A stretch of DNA of 12,641 nt from positions 1 to 12,641 of the forward strand of contig DASQXE010000047.1 in the NCBI GenBank assembly GCA_035639875.1, in the 5' to 3' direction. Below are positions 5,646 through 12,389 of the stretch, one piece after another. This DNA is from JAIBJP01 sp035639875 (GTDB taxonomy: Bacteria; Actinomycetota; Thermoleophilia; Gaiellales; Gaiellaceae). Numbering within the stretch: position 1 is the first letter of the stretch; each line of letters opens with the position of its first letter. The position numbers and the translations under genes were made by a program. A model generated the notes under the pieces. The model saw only the letters and a list, made by a program, of their open reading frames with translations. It was not told the DNA's origin and did no database searches.

Positions 5646-6698
5646 TTAGAGAGCCATTCCGAGGCCGATCGGGACCGCCAACGAAGCGTCGGGAACACCG
5701 CGGAGCTTCTTCCCGACGGAGACGCCGATGAGCGGATCGCCCACGCGCACCGAAACGCCGATGAGACCGCCGAGGACAGGTGCGAGGCCTTGCAGCATGG
5801 CCGTCCCGCCCGCGAGCACGACCTCGCGGATCCCGAGCGAGTCGGGTTGGCTCTGGTAGAACTGAAGCGAGGAGACGAGCTCCCGTGAGAACGTTTGCAG
5901 CGCGGCGCGCAGGGCCTCTCTGGCCCGGGCCGCCTGCTCGGGGGTGAGGCCCTCCGGCGCCGCGTCGCCGTCGAGCGTGATCTGCGTCTTCAGGATCTCC
6001 GCCGCCTCGACGTCGAGATCGAGTGCTCGTGACAGCGCGACGGTGAGCGTGGTACCGCCCCACTCGATCACGCGCGTGAACTCGCAGTTGAACCCGTCCG
6101 AGACGGCCAGCGTCGTGCGCTCCGCGCCGATCGCGACGGCGACGAGCGCGCTCCGCTCGCGCGGTGCCATTACCGGCGGCGTGAGCGCCCGCAGGAGAGC
6201 GAAGGCTTCCAGGTCGACGCCCACGAGCCGCACGCCCGCGTGCTTGCAGGCAAGCGCGAACGAATCCACCAGCTCGCGATAGGCGACAACGAGCAGGATG
6301 CGCTTCTTCGGGACTCCGTCTTCGACGGATTCCGCCAGTACCTGAAAGTCGAGCACCGCCTGGTCGACGGGAATCGGGAGCGCTTCCTGGGCGCGGAAGC
6401 GCACGGCGTTCGCCAGCTGTTTCGGGTCCTCGATCCCCGTGATCTCGATCGTCCGCACGCCGATGCGGTTGTTCGCAATGCCGACGCGCACCGCGCGCTT
6501 CGGCAGCTTGTACTTCCGGAAGAACGCCTTCAGCTCGTTGCCGAGGGCGATCACGTCGCGAACCTCGCCTCCCATCACGATCCCGCGCGGAATCGGCTCG
6601 CGCGCGACCTGCACGAGCCTCGCAGAGGAGTTCACCTCGACACACGCGGCGGAGAGCTGCGAGGCGCCGATCTTCAATCCGACGGTCTGGCGGCCCAT
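5646..6698 (-). CDS. pilM: Type IV pilus actin-like protein PilM, degenerate phosphate loops
   Basis: PilM is a cytoplasmic actin/FtsA-like protein that binds the N-terminus of PilN. The 350-residue length and overall sequence fit the family: VGLKIGASQLSAACVEV (6-22) at the phosphate-1 position, the PilM segment AVRFRAQEALPIPVDQAVLDFQV (98-120), VAIGAERTTLAVSDG (188-202) at phosphate-2, EWGGTTLTVALSRAL (212-226) and LAGGTAMLQGL (295-305) at the adenosine motif. Two key residues differ from most actin-fold ATPases: the phosphate-1 acidic residue is Lys9, and the phosphate-2 Asp of 'DIGA' is Ala189. It may therefore bind nucleotide weakly or not hydrolyse it. The ATG at 6698 follows the pilT stop by 2 bp (TGATCATG), so the genes are co-translated. 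pilN begins 18 bp downstream. Confidence 0.95.
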   Translation of the reverse strand: MGRQTVGLKIGASQLSAACVEVNSSARLVQVAREPIPRGIVMGGEVRDVIALGNELKAFFRKYKLPKRAVRVGIANNRIGVRTIEITGIEDPKQLANAVRFRAQEALPIPVDQAVLDFQVLAESVEDGVPKKRILLVVAYRELVDSFALACKHAGVRLVGVDLEAFALLRALTPPVMAPRERSALVAVAIGAERTTLAVSDGFNCEFTRVIEWGGTTLTVALSRALDLDVEAAEILKTQITLDGDAAPEGLTPEQAARAREALRAALQTFSRELVSSLQFYQSQPDSLGIREVVLAGGTAMLQGLAPVLGGLIGVSVRVGDPLIGVSVGKKLRGVPDASLAVPIGLGMAL

Positions 6699-6700
6699 GA

Positions 6701-7843
6701 TCAGCTACCGGCCACGCGGAGCGCGCTCGCCGGCTGGTCGGCGACGGCCACCCCGGCGCGCTGCAGAAGTCCTTTCAGCTGCTCGGGCCTGCTCGAGCGC
6801 GAGAGTGCGATCTCCTGCGAAACGACCCCGCGCTTGACGAAGTCGACGAGCGCCTGCTCGAGCGTCTGCATGCCCTTGCTCGTCCCGGTCTGCATGACCG
6901 AGTAGATCTGCTCGACCTTCGCCTGGCGAATCAGGTTCCGGACGGCGTCGTCAGGAAGGAGAATCTCGCAGGCCGCGACGCGGCCGCTCCCGTCGAGCGT
7001 CGGCAGCAACGTCTGAGTGACGATCCCCTGAATCGTCGAGGCGATCTGGACGCGCACCTGCTCCTGCTGGGCGGCGGGAAAAACGTCGATGAGCCGGTCG
7101 ACCGTCGAGGGCGCGTCCTGCGTGTGGAGGGTGGCGAAGACGAGATGCCCGGTCTCGGCGGCCGTGAGCGCCGTTGCGATCGTCTCGAGGTCGCGCATCT
7201 CGCCGAGCAGAATCACGTCGGGGTCCTGGCGGAGCGCGCCGCGCAGCGCCTCGGCGAAGCTCGTCGCGTCCGGGCCGATCTCGCGCTGGTTGACGATGCA
7301 TCGCTTATGCCGATGGAGGAACTCGATCGGGTCCTCGATAGTCATGATGTGGTCCTCGCGCGTGCGGTTGATCTCGTCGATCACCGCCGCGAGCGTCGTC
7401 GACTTGCCGGAGCCGGTCGGCCCCGTGACAAGGACGAGGCCGCGCGGCTTCGTGGCGAGCTCGTGAAGCTGCTCGGGCAACCCGAGGTCCTCGACCGTCT
7501 TGAGCTCGGTCGGGATCGCACGGAACGCGGCCCCGAGGCTTTCGCGCTGGAAGTACACGTTGACGCGGAAGCGGGCGAGGCCCGGAATCGAGTGCGACAC
7601 GTCGATCTGGCGGTTGACCTCTAGGTGCTTCTGCTGCTCGGTGGAGAGGATGCGGTAGAGAAGCCGCTGCGCATCGTCCGGGCTCAGGCGCGGGAAGTCG
7701 GGCAGCCGGTCGAGGCGCCCGTTGAGGCGGATGACGGGCGCCGAGCCGACGGTGACGTGCAGGTCCGACGCGCCGCGCGCGACCATGTGCTCGAGCAGGT
7801 CGTCGATCGAAAACGAGGCAGTGTCAGGCCGAGGCGCTTCCAT
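6701..7843 (-). CDS. pilT: Type IV pilus retraction ATPase PilT
   Basis: PilT is the hexameric ATPase that powers pilus retraction. From the ATG at 7843, with GGAGGG 5 nt upstream, the protein has 380 residues; a GTG at 7876 extends the frame by 11 residues but has no comparable ribosome site. Motifs: N-terminal PAS-like region with GASDLHVTVGSAPVIRLNG (24-42), Walker A GPTGSGKST (141-149), Asp box HIMTIEDPIEF (165-175), Walker B with VILLGEMRDLET (210-221), His box GHLVFATLHT (232-241) and the PilT-specific AIRNLIRE-type motif, here AVRNLIR (300-306). No tetra-cysteine zinc site is present, which separates it from PilB. It heads the operon pilT-M-N-O-pilP-like and is divergent from the major pilin gene, so both promoters must lie within the 152-bp spacer at 7844-7995. 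Confidence 0.96.
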   Translation of the reverse strand: MEAPRPDTASFSIDDLLEHMVARGASDLHVTVGSAPVIRLNGRLDRLPDFPRLSPDDAQRLLYRILSTEQQKHLEVNRQIDVSHSIPGLARFRVNVYFQRESLGAAFRAIPTELKTVEDLGLPEQLHELATKPRGLVLVTGPTGSGKSTTLAAVIDEINRTREDHIMTIEDPIEFLHRHKRCIVNQREIGPDATSFAEALRGALRQDPDVILLGEMRDLETIATALTAAETGHLVFATLHTQDAPSTVDRLIDVFPAAQQEQVRVQIASTIQGIVTQTLLPTLDGSGRVAACEILLPDDAVRNLIRQAKVEQIYSVMQTGTSKGMQTLEQALVDFVKRGVVSQEIALSRSSRPEQLKGLLQRAGVAVADQPASALRVAGS

Positions 7844-7854
7844 GGGCTCCCTCC

Positions 7855-7876
7855 GTGGGGTGTCATCGGCACCCAC
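7855..7876 (-). promoter_or_regulatory. Hairpin just upstream of the pilT ribosome site
   Basis: On the minus strand GTGGGTG (7876-7870) can pair with CACCCCAC (7862-7855), a seven-pair stem with one bulged C and a 7-nt loop. It ends just before the GGAGGG Shine-Dalgarno of pilT. It may be an mRNA 5' structure or chance pairing in GC-rich DNA. Confidence 0.35.
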
Positions 7877-7887
7877 CGCCCATCCCT

Positions 7888-7955
7888 AAAGGGCCCACCG
7901 GAATCCCCCGTTCGAGGGGACTAACGGGGGTTTCGCGAGGCCGATACCTCCCTTT
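7888..7955 (+). promoter_or_regulatory. Candidate structured leader upstream of the major pilin
   Basis: A perfect 8-bp inverted repeat, CCCCCGTT (7905-7912) and AACGGGGG (7923-7930), has a 10-nt loop. It is enclosed by an outer complementary pair AAAGGG (7888-7893) and CCCTTT (7950-7955), so a two-layer stem is possible. It lies in the divergent pilT-pilin spacer, 40 bp upstream of the pilin ribosome site. It could be an RNA leader element or an operator. I checked by eye for the conserved bases of the class I cyclic-di-GMP riboswitch and do not see them. No confident -35/-10 pair was recognised in this spacer. Confidence 0.4.
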
Positions 7956-7972
7956 GAGCCACCGCACGCCTA

Positions 7973-7989
7973 ACTCCAAAAGGAGGAGT
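7973..7989 (+). promoter_or_regulatory. Strong Shine-Dalgarno of the major pilin, with anti-Shine-Dalgarno next to it
   Basis: AGGAGGAG at 7981-7988 is 7 nt from the pilin ATG at 7996, the best-spaced ribosome site in the window and consistent with high expression. ACTCC at 7973-7977 can pair with GGAGT at 7985-7989, so a short hairpin could cover the site. Confidence 0.6.
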
Positions 7990-7995
7990 CCGCAC

Positions 7996-8382
7996 ATGAT
8001 CCAGAGGCTCAGCAAGCGGATCACGCAGAAAGACAATCAGGGCGGTTTTACCCTGATCGAGCTTCTGGTCGTGATCATCATCATCGGGATCCTGCTCGCA
8101 ATCGCGATCCCGTCGTACCTCAGCTTCCGGGGCCGCGCCGAGAAGTCGGCCGCCCAGGCCGACGTGCGTGCGTCGATCCCCGGTGTCGAGGCGTACTACG
8201 CCGACCACAACACGTACTCGTCCCTGACGTCTGCGGTCCTCAAGGCTTCGTATGACCAGGGCATCAAGAACGTGAACGTGGTTCGCGCGACCAGCACGTC
8301 GTACTGCATTCAGAGCCAGGTCGGCCAGAACACGTACAAGAAGGGCGGCCCGGCCGCTGACATCTCGTCGGGCGCCTGTTAG
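7996..8382 (+). CDS. pilA: Major type IV pilin (PilA-like prepilin)
   Basis: The prepilin has 128 residues. Its 17-residue basic leader ends in GG, followed by FTLIELLVVIIIIGILLAIAIPSYLSF: cleavage after Gly17, Phe at +1 and Glu at +5, the textbook PilD site. The hydrophobic alpha-1 helix continues into the amphipathic RGRAEKSAAQADVRASIPGVEAYYADHNTYSS segment typical of short pilins and pseudopilins. Cys104 and Cys128, the last residue, probably form the C-terminal disulfide loop. At about 111 mature residues it is small for a pilin but normal for actinobacterial and Thermus-like ones. The strong ribosome site and the terminator-like hairpin right after the gene suggest an abundant separate transcript. 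It is divergent from pilT. The name pilA is by role; a pseudopilin function cannot be excluded from sequence alone. Confidence 0.92.
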   Translation: MIQRLSKRITQKDNQGGFTLIELLVVIIIIGILLAIAIPSYLSFRGRAEKSAAQADVRASIPGVEAYYADHNTYSSLTSAVLKASYDQGIKNVNVVRATSTSYCIQSQVGQNTYKKGGPAADISSGAC

Positions 8383-8404
8383 TTCGGCATCCAGACTGCT
8401 GTCG

Positions 8405-8430
8405 GAGAGGGCGCGGAAACGCGCCCTCTC
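8405..8430 (+). terminator. Strong hairpin after the major pilin gene
   Basis: GAGAGGGCGCG (8405-8415), tetraloop GAAA, CGCGCCCTCTC (8420-8430): a perfect 11-bp stem with a stable GNRA-type loop, starting 22 bp after the pilin stop. Only TCGTT follows, without a long T-run, so it is either an intrinsic terminator of the GC-rich type or a 3' stabiliser that lets the pilin message accumulate above the downstream genes. Confidence 0.75.
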
Positions 8431-8470
8431 TCGTTAATGGGCGCGCGCCGGAATGCCGATAGGAAGGGCG

Positions 8471-9358
8471 ATGGCGTCCCAGCTTCGCCTGCAAGTTGTT
8501 CTTCCGGTCGCCGTGCTTGCGATCCTCGGCCTCGGAGTCGGTGCGTTCGCGCTCGGCAAGTCTCCGTCGGCGGGAGGGAGCGGACCGCCGTCGGCCGGAG
8601 CGACCGAGCCCGTGACGACCACGACTCAGGACCCGACGTCGCCCGGAGATGCCTGGTCGACGCGGACGGACGTCTGGTGCAGGCATGTGAACGAACAGCT
8701 CGCGCTCATCGACGAACCCAAGAGCCGCACCGAGCTGCTTGCTTTCGTGTCGAAGGTCGTGCGAATCGAGGACTCGCTGCCGGCGAAGTTCCGCGGCTTC
8801 GGCTGGCCACCCGGCAAGAGGAGCGTCGTGCTCGGCTTGCGCGCCGACCTGTCTCGGTCCGTGACCGCCTCGCACGCGGCCCTGGCGGCGCTCCGCTCCG
8901 GGAACCTGACGGAATTGAACGACGCGCTCGACCGCTGGCGCGGGTCCGAACGTAACTGGAACCGCGGGATGAAGCAGCTCGGCGCCCGGGCGTGCGCATC
9001 CCATCCGATCGGCGCTGCCACCTCCGAGAGCATCGCCAAGTACGGCTCCGCGTACGCCGCACTCAGCGCGGCGCTGCTCCGTCATGGGGTGGTCGTCGTC
9101 CTCTTCTATGCGCCTGCAGACGATTACGACGCGATCCAGACGCGCGAGACCCGAGCGGGGGCCCTCGCGGCCCACGCGGGCTTCCTCGCGCTCAACGTGA
9201 AGAAGAACAATCAAGTGGCGGCGCTCGCCGCCGAGTACGACATCCGCGACGCCCCGGCCACGGTCATCTTCAAGCGCGGGCCGGCAGTCGTCTACCGCGT
9301 CACGGGCTACATGGATCGCGACGCGATCGCTCAGGCCGCAGCGAACGCAGCCGGTTGA
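8471..9358 (+). CDS. Membrane-anchored protein with a C-terminal Cys-less thioredoxin-like domain
   Basis: From the ATG at 8471 (AGGAAGGG just upstream; an ATG at 8453 adds six residues but lacks a ribosome site) the protein has 295 residues. A membrane helix (~7-29, LQVVLPVAVLAILGLGVGAFAL) is followed by a Gly/Pro/Thr linker (~30-60) and a helical region (~65-180) with Cys70 and Cys175, which could form a disulfide outside the membrane. Residues ~195-295 look like a thioredoxin fold: VVVVLFYAPADDYDA (207-221) matches the strand and loop that carry CXXC, LNVKKNNQVAALAAEYDIRDAPATVIFKRG (241-270) matches the central strand, helix and cis-Pro region (Pro262), and a final helix follows. The CXXC is replaced by Ala-Asp residues, so redox catalysis is not expected. 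It lies 88 bp after the major pilin and 11 bp before a small gene. No function is assigned. Confidence 0.75.
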   Translation: MASQLRLQVVLPVAVLAILGLGVGAFALGKSPSAGGSGPPSAGATEPVTTTTQDPTSPGDAWSTRTDVWCRHVNEQLALIDEPKSRTELLAFVSKVVRIEDSLPAKFRGFGWPPGKRSVVLGLRADLSRSVTASHAALAALRSGNLTELNDALDRWRGSERNWNRGMKQLGARACASHPIGAATSESIAKYGSAYAALSAALLRHGVVVVLFYAPADDYDAIQTRETRAGALAAHAGFLALNVKKNNQVAALAAEYDIRDAPATVIFKRGPAVVYRVTGYMDRDAIAQAAANAAG

Positions 9359-9369
9359 GCGAACCGATC

Positions 9370-9636
9370 ATGGATCCGCAGCTCAGTCGCGAAGTGCTGA
9401 TCGGCGCCGAACTCGACCGCCGCTCGGCGCGCAGGGACGGCCGCGAGATCGTCACCATGCGCTGCGTCGAGGCGGACGGCATGTTCGTGATCGAGTGCGA
9501 CGTCTACCCGGCGAACGGTCTGCGCGTCGAGCCGCTCCGCCCCGGCCCGTACCGCTTCGTCACCCGTGGAGAGGCGGACGAATTCATCTCCGAGGTCGTG
9601 ACCTCTCTCACCTACCTCGGCTGCGAAGTCTCCTAG
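9370..9636 (+). CDS. Small conserved-looking protein of unknown function
   Basis: The gene encodes 88 residues: MDPQLSREVLIGAELDRRSA, then alternating strand-like segments (EIVTMRCVEADGMFVIECDVYP, PGPYRFVTRGEADEFISEVV) and a final helix with one Cys. It is soluble and has no membrane segment or signal peptide, so it is probably cytoplasmic with a small alpha/beta fold. Three Cys are present (in MRCVE, IECDV and LGCEVS) but not in a metal-binding spacing I recognise. It starts 11 bp after the thioredoxin-like gene; the ribosome site is weak (GAGCG), so coupling is likely. A longer frame upstream is only a shadow of the preceding gene. I do not recognise the family. Confidence 0.65.
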   Translation: MDPQLSREVLIGAELDRRSARRDGREIVTMRCVEADGMFVIECDVYPANGLRVEPLRPGPYRFVTRGEADEFISEVVTSLTYLGCEVS

Positions 9637-9640
9637 GAGC

Positions 9641-9683
9641 GGGCCTCTAGACGCGGGCGAGGCATGCCTCGCCCCTAGAGCCC
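9641..9683. repeat. Large palindrome between convergent genes (REP-like or bidirectional terminator)
   Basis: A perfect 20-bp palindrome centred on GGCATGCC occupies 9655-9674. It is flanked by a second layer, CTCTAG (9645-9650) and CTAGAG (9675-9680), with ACGC bulged on one side, and a further GGG (9641-9643) with CCC (9681-9683). The stem starts 5 bp after the stop codon of the small plus-strand gene. The plus strand continues CTCATTTGTTC. It may terminate transcription from both sides or be a copy of an interspersed palindromic repeat. Confidence 0.65.
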
Positions 9684-9702
9684 TCATTTGTTCAATTAGA
9701 GA

Positions 9703-9717
9703 CCGGGCATGCCCCGG
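9703..9717. repeat. Second GGCATGCC-centred palindrome after pilB
   Basis: CCGGGCATGCCCCGG is a near-perfect palindrome (one extra C) that shares its GGCATGCC core with the larger palindrome 20 bp away. It lies 9 bp beyond the pilB stop codon and could act as the pilB terminator. Confidence 0.5.
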
Positions 9718-9726
9718 CCCGGAACG

Positions 9727-11541
9727 CTAGACCAGGACGCGCGCCAACTCTTCCAGGGACGTCAGGCCCGACGTCACCTTGGCGAGGCCGTCGTCCCAGA
9801 GCATCTTCATCCCCGCCTCGAGCGCGGCTCGCTCGAGCTCTTCACGGCTGGCGTGCTGGGAGGCGAGGCGGCTCAAGGCCTCCGACATGATCATGAGCTG
9901 GAAGACGCCGATGCGGCCCTTGTAGCCCGTCTGGTTGCACCGCGGGCAGCCCTTCTTCCGATAGAGGGCGACGCCGTCCGCGGAGGCGGCCTGTTCGGCG
10001 GTGAAGCGCGCGTCGAGCATCTCCTGGCGCGTGGCCATGTACATCTCGCAGCAGTGCGTGCAGAGCTTGCGCACGAGCCGCTGGGCGAGCACGGCGGTGA
10101 CCGCGGAGCCCGTGAGGAAGGGCTCCACACCCATCTCGTTCAGGCGTGTGAGCGCGCTGGGTGCGTCGTTCGTGTGCAGGGACGAGAGGACGAAGTGGCC
10201 GGTGAGCGCGGCTTCGATCGAGATCTTGGCCGTCTCGACATCGCGGATCTCTCCCACCATGACGATGTCCGGATCGGAACGGAGGATCGAACGCAGAGCG
10301 GAGGCGAAGGTGAGGCCCGCTTTCGGATTCACCTGCACCTGATTCGGCCCGGGTAGCCGGTACTCGACCGGGTCCTCGACCGTGATGATGTTCACCTCGG
10401 GGTGGTTCATCTCGGTCAGCGCCGCGTAGAGCGTGGTGGACTTACCGGAACCCGTCGGTCCCGTGACGAGCAAAGCGCCGGTGGGCTTGGCGATGATCTC
10501 CTCGAACTGCGCCCGCATCTCGTCCGAGAGGCCGAGCTCGGTGAGCGTCGGCGCCCGCTTCGACTTGTCGAGGAGGCGCATGACCACGCCCTCGCCCTCG
10601 ACGGTCGGCAGCACGGCGACGCGGATGTCCAGGAGCCGGCCCGCGGCCCTCGCGTTGAGCGAGATGCGGCCGTCCTGGGGCTTACGGCGCTCGGCGATGT
10701 CCAGCTTGGCGAGGACCTTGAGACGCGTCGTGACGCCCGGGGCGAGGCGCTTCGGGATCCTCTGCACCTCGTGCAGCACGCCGTCGATTCGCAGCCGGAC
10801 GACGAGAGCGTCGTCCTGAGGATCGAAATGCAGGTCGCTCGCCCCGTCTTCGGCCGCCTGCAGGATGATCGAGTTCACGAGGCGGACGAGCGGCGCGTCC
10901 GAGACGCCGTCGTCGGCCTCGAGGTCGTCGCTTTCCTCAGCCTCTTCCTCCTCGAGCTCGTCCTCGACGAGGGCGGCACGTTCCCACGCTTCAGTCGCGC
11001 GAACAAGGCGGCGGAGTTCGACCTCGATGTCCTCGGCAGGCGCGACCGCGATCTCGAGCGCGTGGCGGGTCGCGATGCGAAGCTCGTCGATTGCCTGCAC
11101 GTTCGTCGGATCGGCGACGGCCACGTACAGGCGGTCGTCCGCGAGCTTGTACGGGATGGCGACGGCCCGCTCGAGCACATGCGCGGGGATGATCTGCGCC
11201 GCGGCACGGTCGATTCCCTCGGCAGCCAGATCGACGTATGGCAGATGCGAATGGTCCGCGCGGATGCGGGCGAGCGGCGTCGGCTCCGGGACGTCGACGC
11301 CGGACGCCGCCAGCCCTTCGTCGACGATGGCCTGGGCGAGCGATCCCGTCCCTGCGCGCGAGCGAACCGCTGCCAGGCGATCGACCGGGAGGAGCCCGGT
11401 CGTCTCGATCAGGTCGGCGGCGAGCTCAGTGACGGCGTTCGGCGAGATACCCGCGCCGGGCGGCGGGGACGGCTCGACGGACGAGGTCTCCTCGCCCTCG
11501 GTGGGAACGCCGCGCAGATTGGGAAGATCGTCGAACTCCAC
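9727..11541 (-). CDS. pilB: Type IV pilus extension ATPase PilB
   Basis: PilB powers pilus extension. The 604-residue protein has a low-complexity N-terminus (1-35), a T2SSE/MshEN-like N-terminal domain (~85-185, with PYVDLAAEGIDRAAAQIIPA and DRLYVAVADPTNVQAIDELR), an acidic linker (~190-212), then the ATPase core: GASDLHFDP (233-241), Walker A GPTGSGKST (361-369), Asp box NIITVEDPVEY (384-394), Walker B with IVMVGEIRDVET (426-437), His box GHFVLSSLHTND (448-459), and a zinc site from Cys494/Cys497 and Cys532/Cys535 (CTHC, CPRC), the PilB/GspE hallmark absent from PilT. The start is taken as GTG at 11541, the only plausible initiator near the beginning of the frame; its ribosome site is weak. 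It follows pilD by 49 bp on the same strand and converges on the plus-strand pilin block. Confidence 0.96.
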   Translation of the reverse strand: MEFDDLPNLRGVPTEGEETSSVEPSPPPGAGISPNAVTELAADLIETTGLLPVDRLAAVRSRAGTGSLAQAIVDEGLAASGVDVPEPTPLARIRADHSHLPYVDLAAEGIDRAAAQIIPAHVLERAVAIPYKLADDRLYVAVADPTNVQAIDELRIATRHALEIAVAPAEDIEVELRRLVRATEAWERAALVEDELEEEEAEESDDLEADDGVSDAPLVRLVNSIILQAAEDGASDLHFDPQDDALVVRLRIDGVLHEVQRIPKRLAPGVTTRLKVLAKLDIAERRKPQDGRISLNARAAGRLLDIRVAVLPTVEGEGVVMRLLDKSKRAPTLTELGLSDEMRAQFEEIIAKPTGALLVTGPTGSGKSTTLYAALTEMNHPEVNIITVEDPVEYRLPGPNQVQVNPKAGLTFASALRSILRSDPDIVMVGEIRDVETAKISIEAALTGHFVLSSLHTNDAPSALTRLNEMGVEPFLTGSAVTAVLAQRLVRKLCTHCCEMYMATRQEMLDARFTAEQAASADGVALYRKKGCPRCNQTGYKGRIGVFQLMIMSEALSRLASQHASREELERAALEAGMKMLWDDGLAKVTSGLTSLEELARVLV

Positions 11542-11590
11542 CTGACCGGTTTATCGGCAGAAACGGCCGTCCCCTGACGGGTGAGGGCCG

Positions 11591-12352
11591 CTAGAAGAGC
11601 CCGAGGTACGCCGAGAGAACCTGGTCCCCGGCGAAGAGGGCGACGAGGGCGCCGAAGGCGAGGAAGGGGCCGAAGGGAATCGCCATCTTCCGCGCAGCCA
11701 TTCCATGGCGGGCGAAGAGGACGAGCGAGAAGCCGAGTGCGGCGAGCATCCCCACCATGAAGCCGACCGAGACAGCCTTGCCGAGGGCCGCCCCGAGGAG
11801 AAGCGCCAGCTTCACGTCTCCCATCCCCATCCCACGCGGATATGCGACCAGCGCGAGAAAGAGAAAAAGCGCGGCGCCAAGGGAGGCTCCCACCCACTCG
11901 AGGGCGCGGTCAGGGTAGAGAGCGATCTGCGCAGCCAACACGACGACCCAGGAGGGGAGGACGATCAGATCGGGCAGGATCCGCCGTTCGGCGTCGATCG
12001 CCGAGAGAACGACCAGCGCGGCGCAGAGGTAGGCGGCCACGAACGCACGCCCGGAGAATCCGAACCGGAGAAAGCACGCGGCGACCAGGAGCGCGGTCGC
12101 GAGCTCGACTGCTGGGTAGCGCCAGCCGATTCGCGCTCCGCACGCGCGGCACCGCCCTCGCAAGACGAAATAAGAGACGAGAGGGATGTTGTCGTGCCAG
12201 GCGATCTCCGCCTTGCACGCGATACATGCGGAGCGCGGCCCAACGAGCGAGCGTTTCTCGGGCAACCGGGCGGCGACGACGTTCAGGAAGCTGCCGAGGG
12301 CGAGCGCGGGCGTAAAAACGAGAACGGCAAGAGCAACGTCCACGTCCGGCAT
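11591..12352 (-). CDS. pilD: Prepilin peptidase / N-methyltransferase PilD
   Basis: This A24-family aspartic peptidase removes prepilin leaders and methylates the new N-terminus. The 253-residue length fits the bifunctional form. Seen in sequence: GSFLNVVAARLP (20-31), the N-terminal family signature; four Cys in two CxxC pairs (43/46 and 68/71) that bind zinc in the methylase loop; catalytic Asp120 in LSAIDAERRILPD; catalytic Asp179 in the GxGD motif GMGDVKLALLLG; and FGPFLAFGALVALF (227-240). About seven or eight membrane segments. The ATG at 12352 gives the expected N-terminus but has no obvious Shine-Dalgarno. Its substrates should include the two prepilins in this window. pilB follows after 49 bp on the same strand; an unknown partial gene lies 37 bp upstream in the same direction. 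Confidence 0.95.
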   Translation of the reverse strand: MPDVDVALAVLVFTPALALGSFLNVVAARLPEKRSLVGPRSACIACKAEIAWHDNIPLVSYFVLRGRCRACGARIGWRYPAVELATALLVAACFLRFGFSGRAFVAAYLCAALVVLSAIDAERRILPDLIVLPSWVVVLAAQIALYPDRALEWVGASLGAALFLFLALVAYPRGMGMGDVKLALLLGAALGKAVSVGFMVGMLAALGFSLVLFARHGMAARKMAIPFGPFLAFGALVALFAGDQVLSAYLGLF

Positions 12353-12389
12353 ATCGGCCGGGACCGCGCTTCGCTAAAGCCGACCGCGA

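Noticed and set aside
4770..5888. Plus-strand open frame of 372 codons opposite pilN and pilM
   Set aside because: Antisense shadow with no recognisable domain; the minus-strand genes explain this DNA.
7844..7995. Cyclic-di-GMP (GEMM) riboswitch upstream of the major pilin
   Set aside because: Such switches often control pilins, but the conserved class I bases and tetraloop-receptor pattern are not visible in this spacer.
8383..8470. Small gene between the pilin and the thioredoxin-like protein
   Set aside because: The spacer is only 88 bp and mostly the 26-nt hairpin; the ATG at 8453 is an in-frame upstream start of the next gene without a ribosome site.
6701..11541. Type II secretion system instead of type IV pilus
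   Set aside because: PilB, PilC and PilD families overlap with GspE, GspF and GspO, but a PilT retraction ATPase with the AVRNLIR motif and the pilM-N-O gene order mark a type IV pilus system.
10402..11577. Plus-strand open frame of 391 codons opposite pilB
   Set aside because: Charged, domainless translation opposite the conserved PilB ATPase; a strand shadow.
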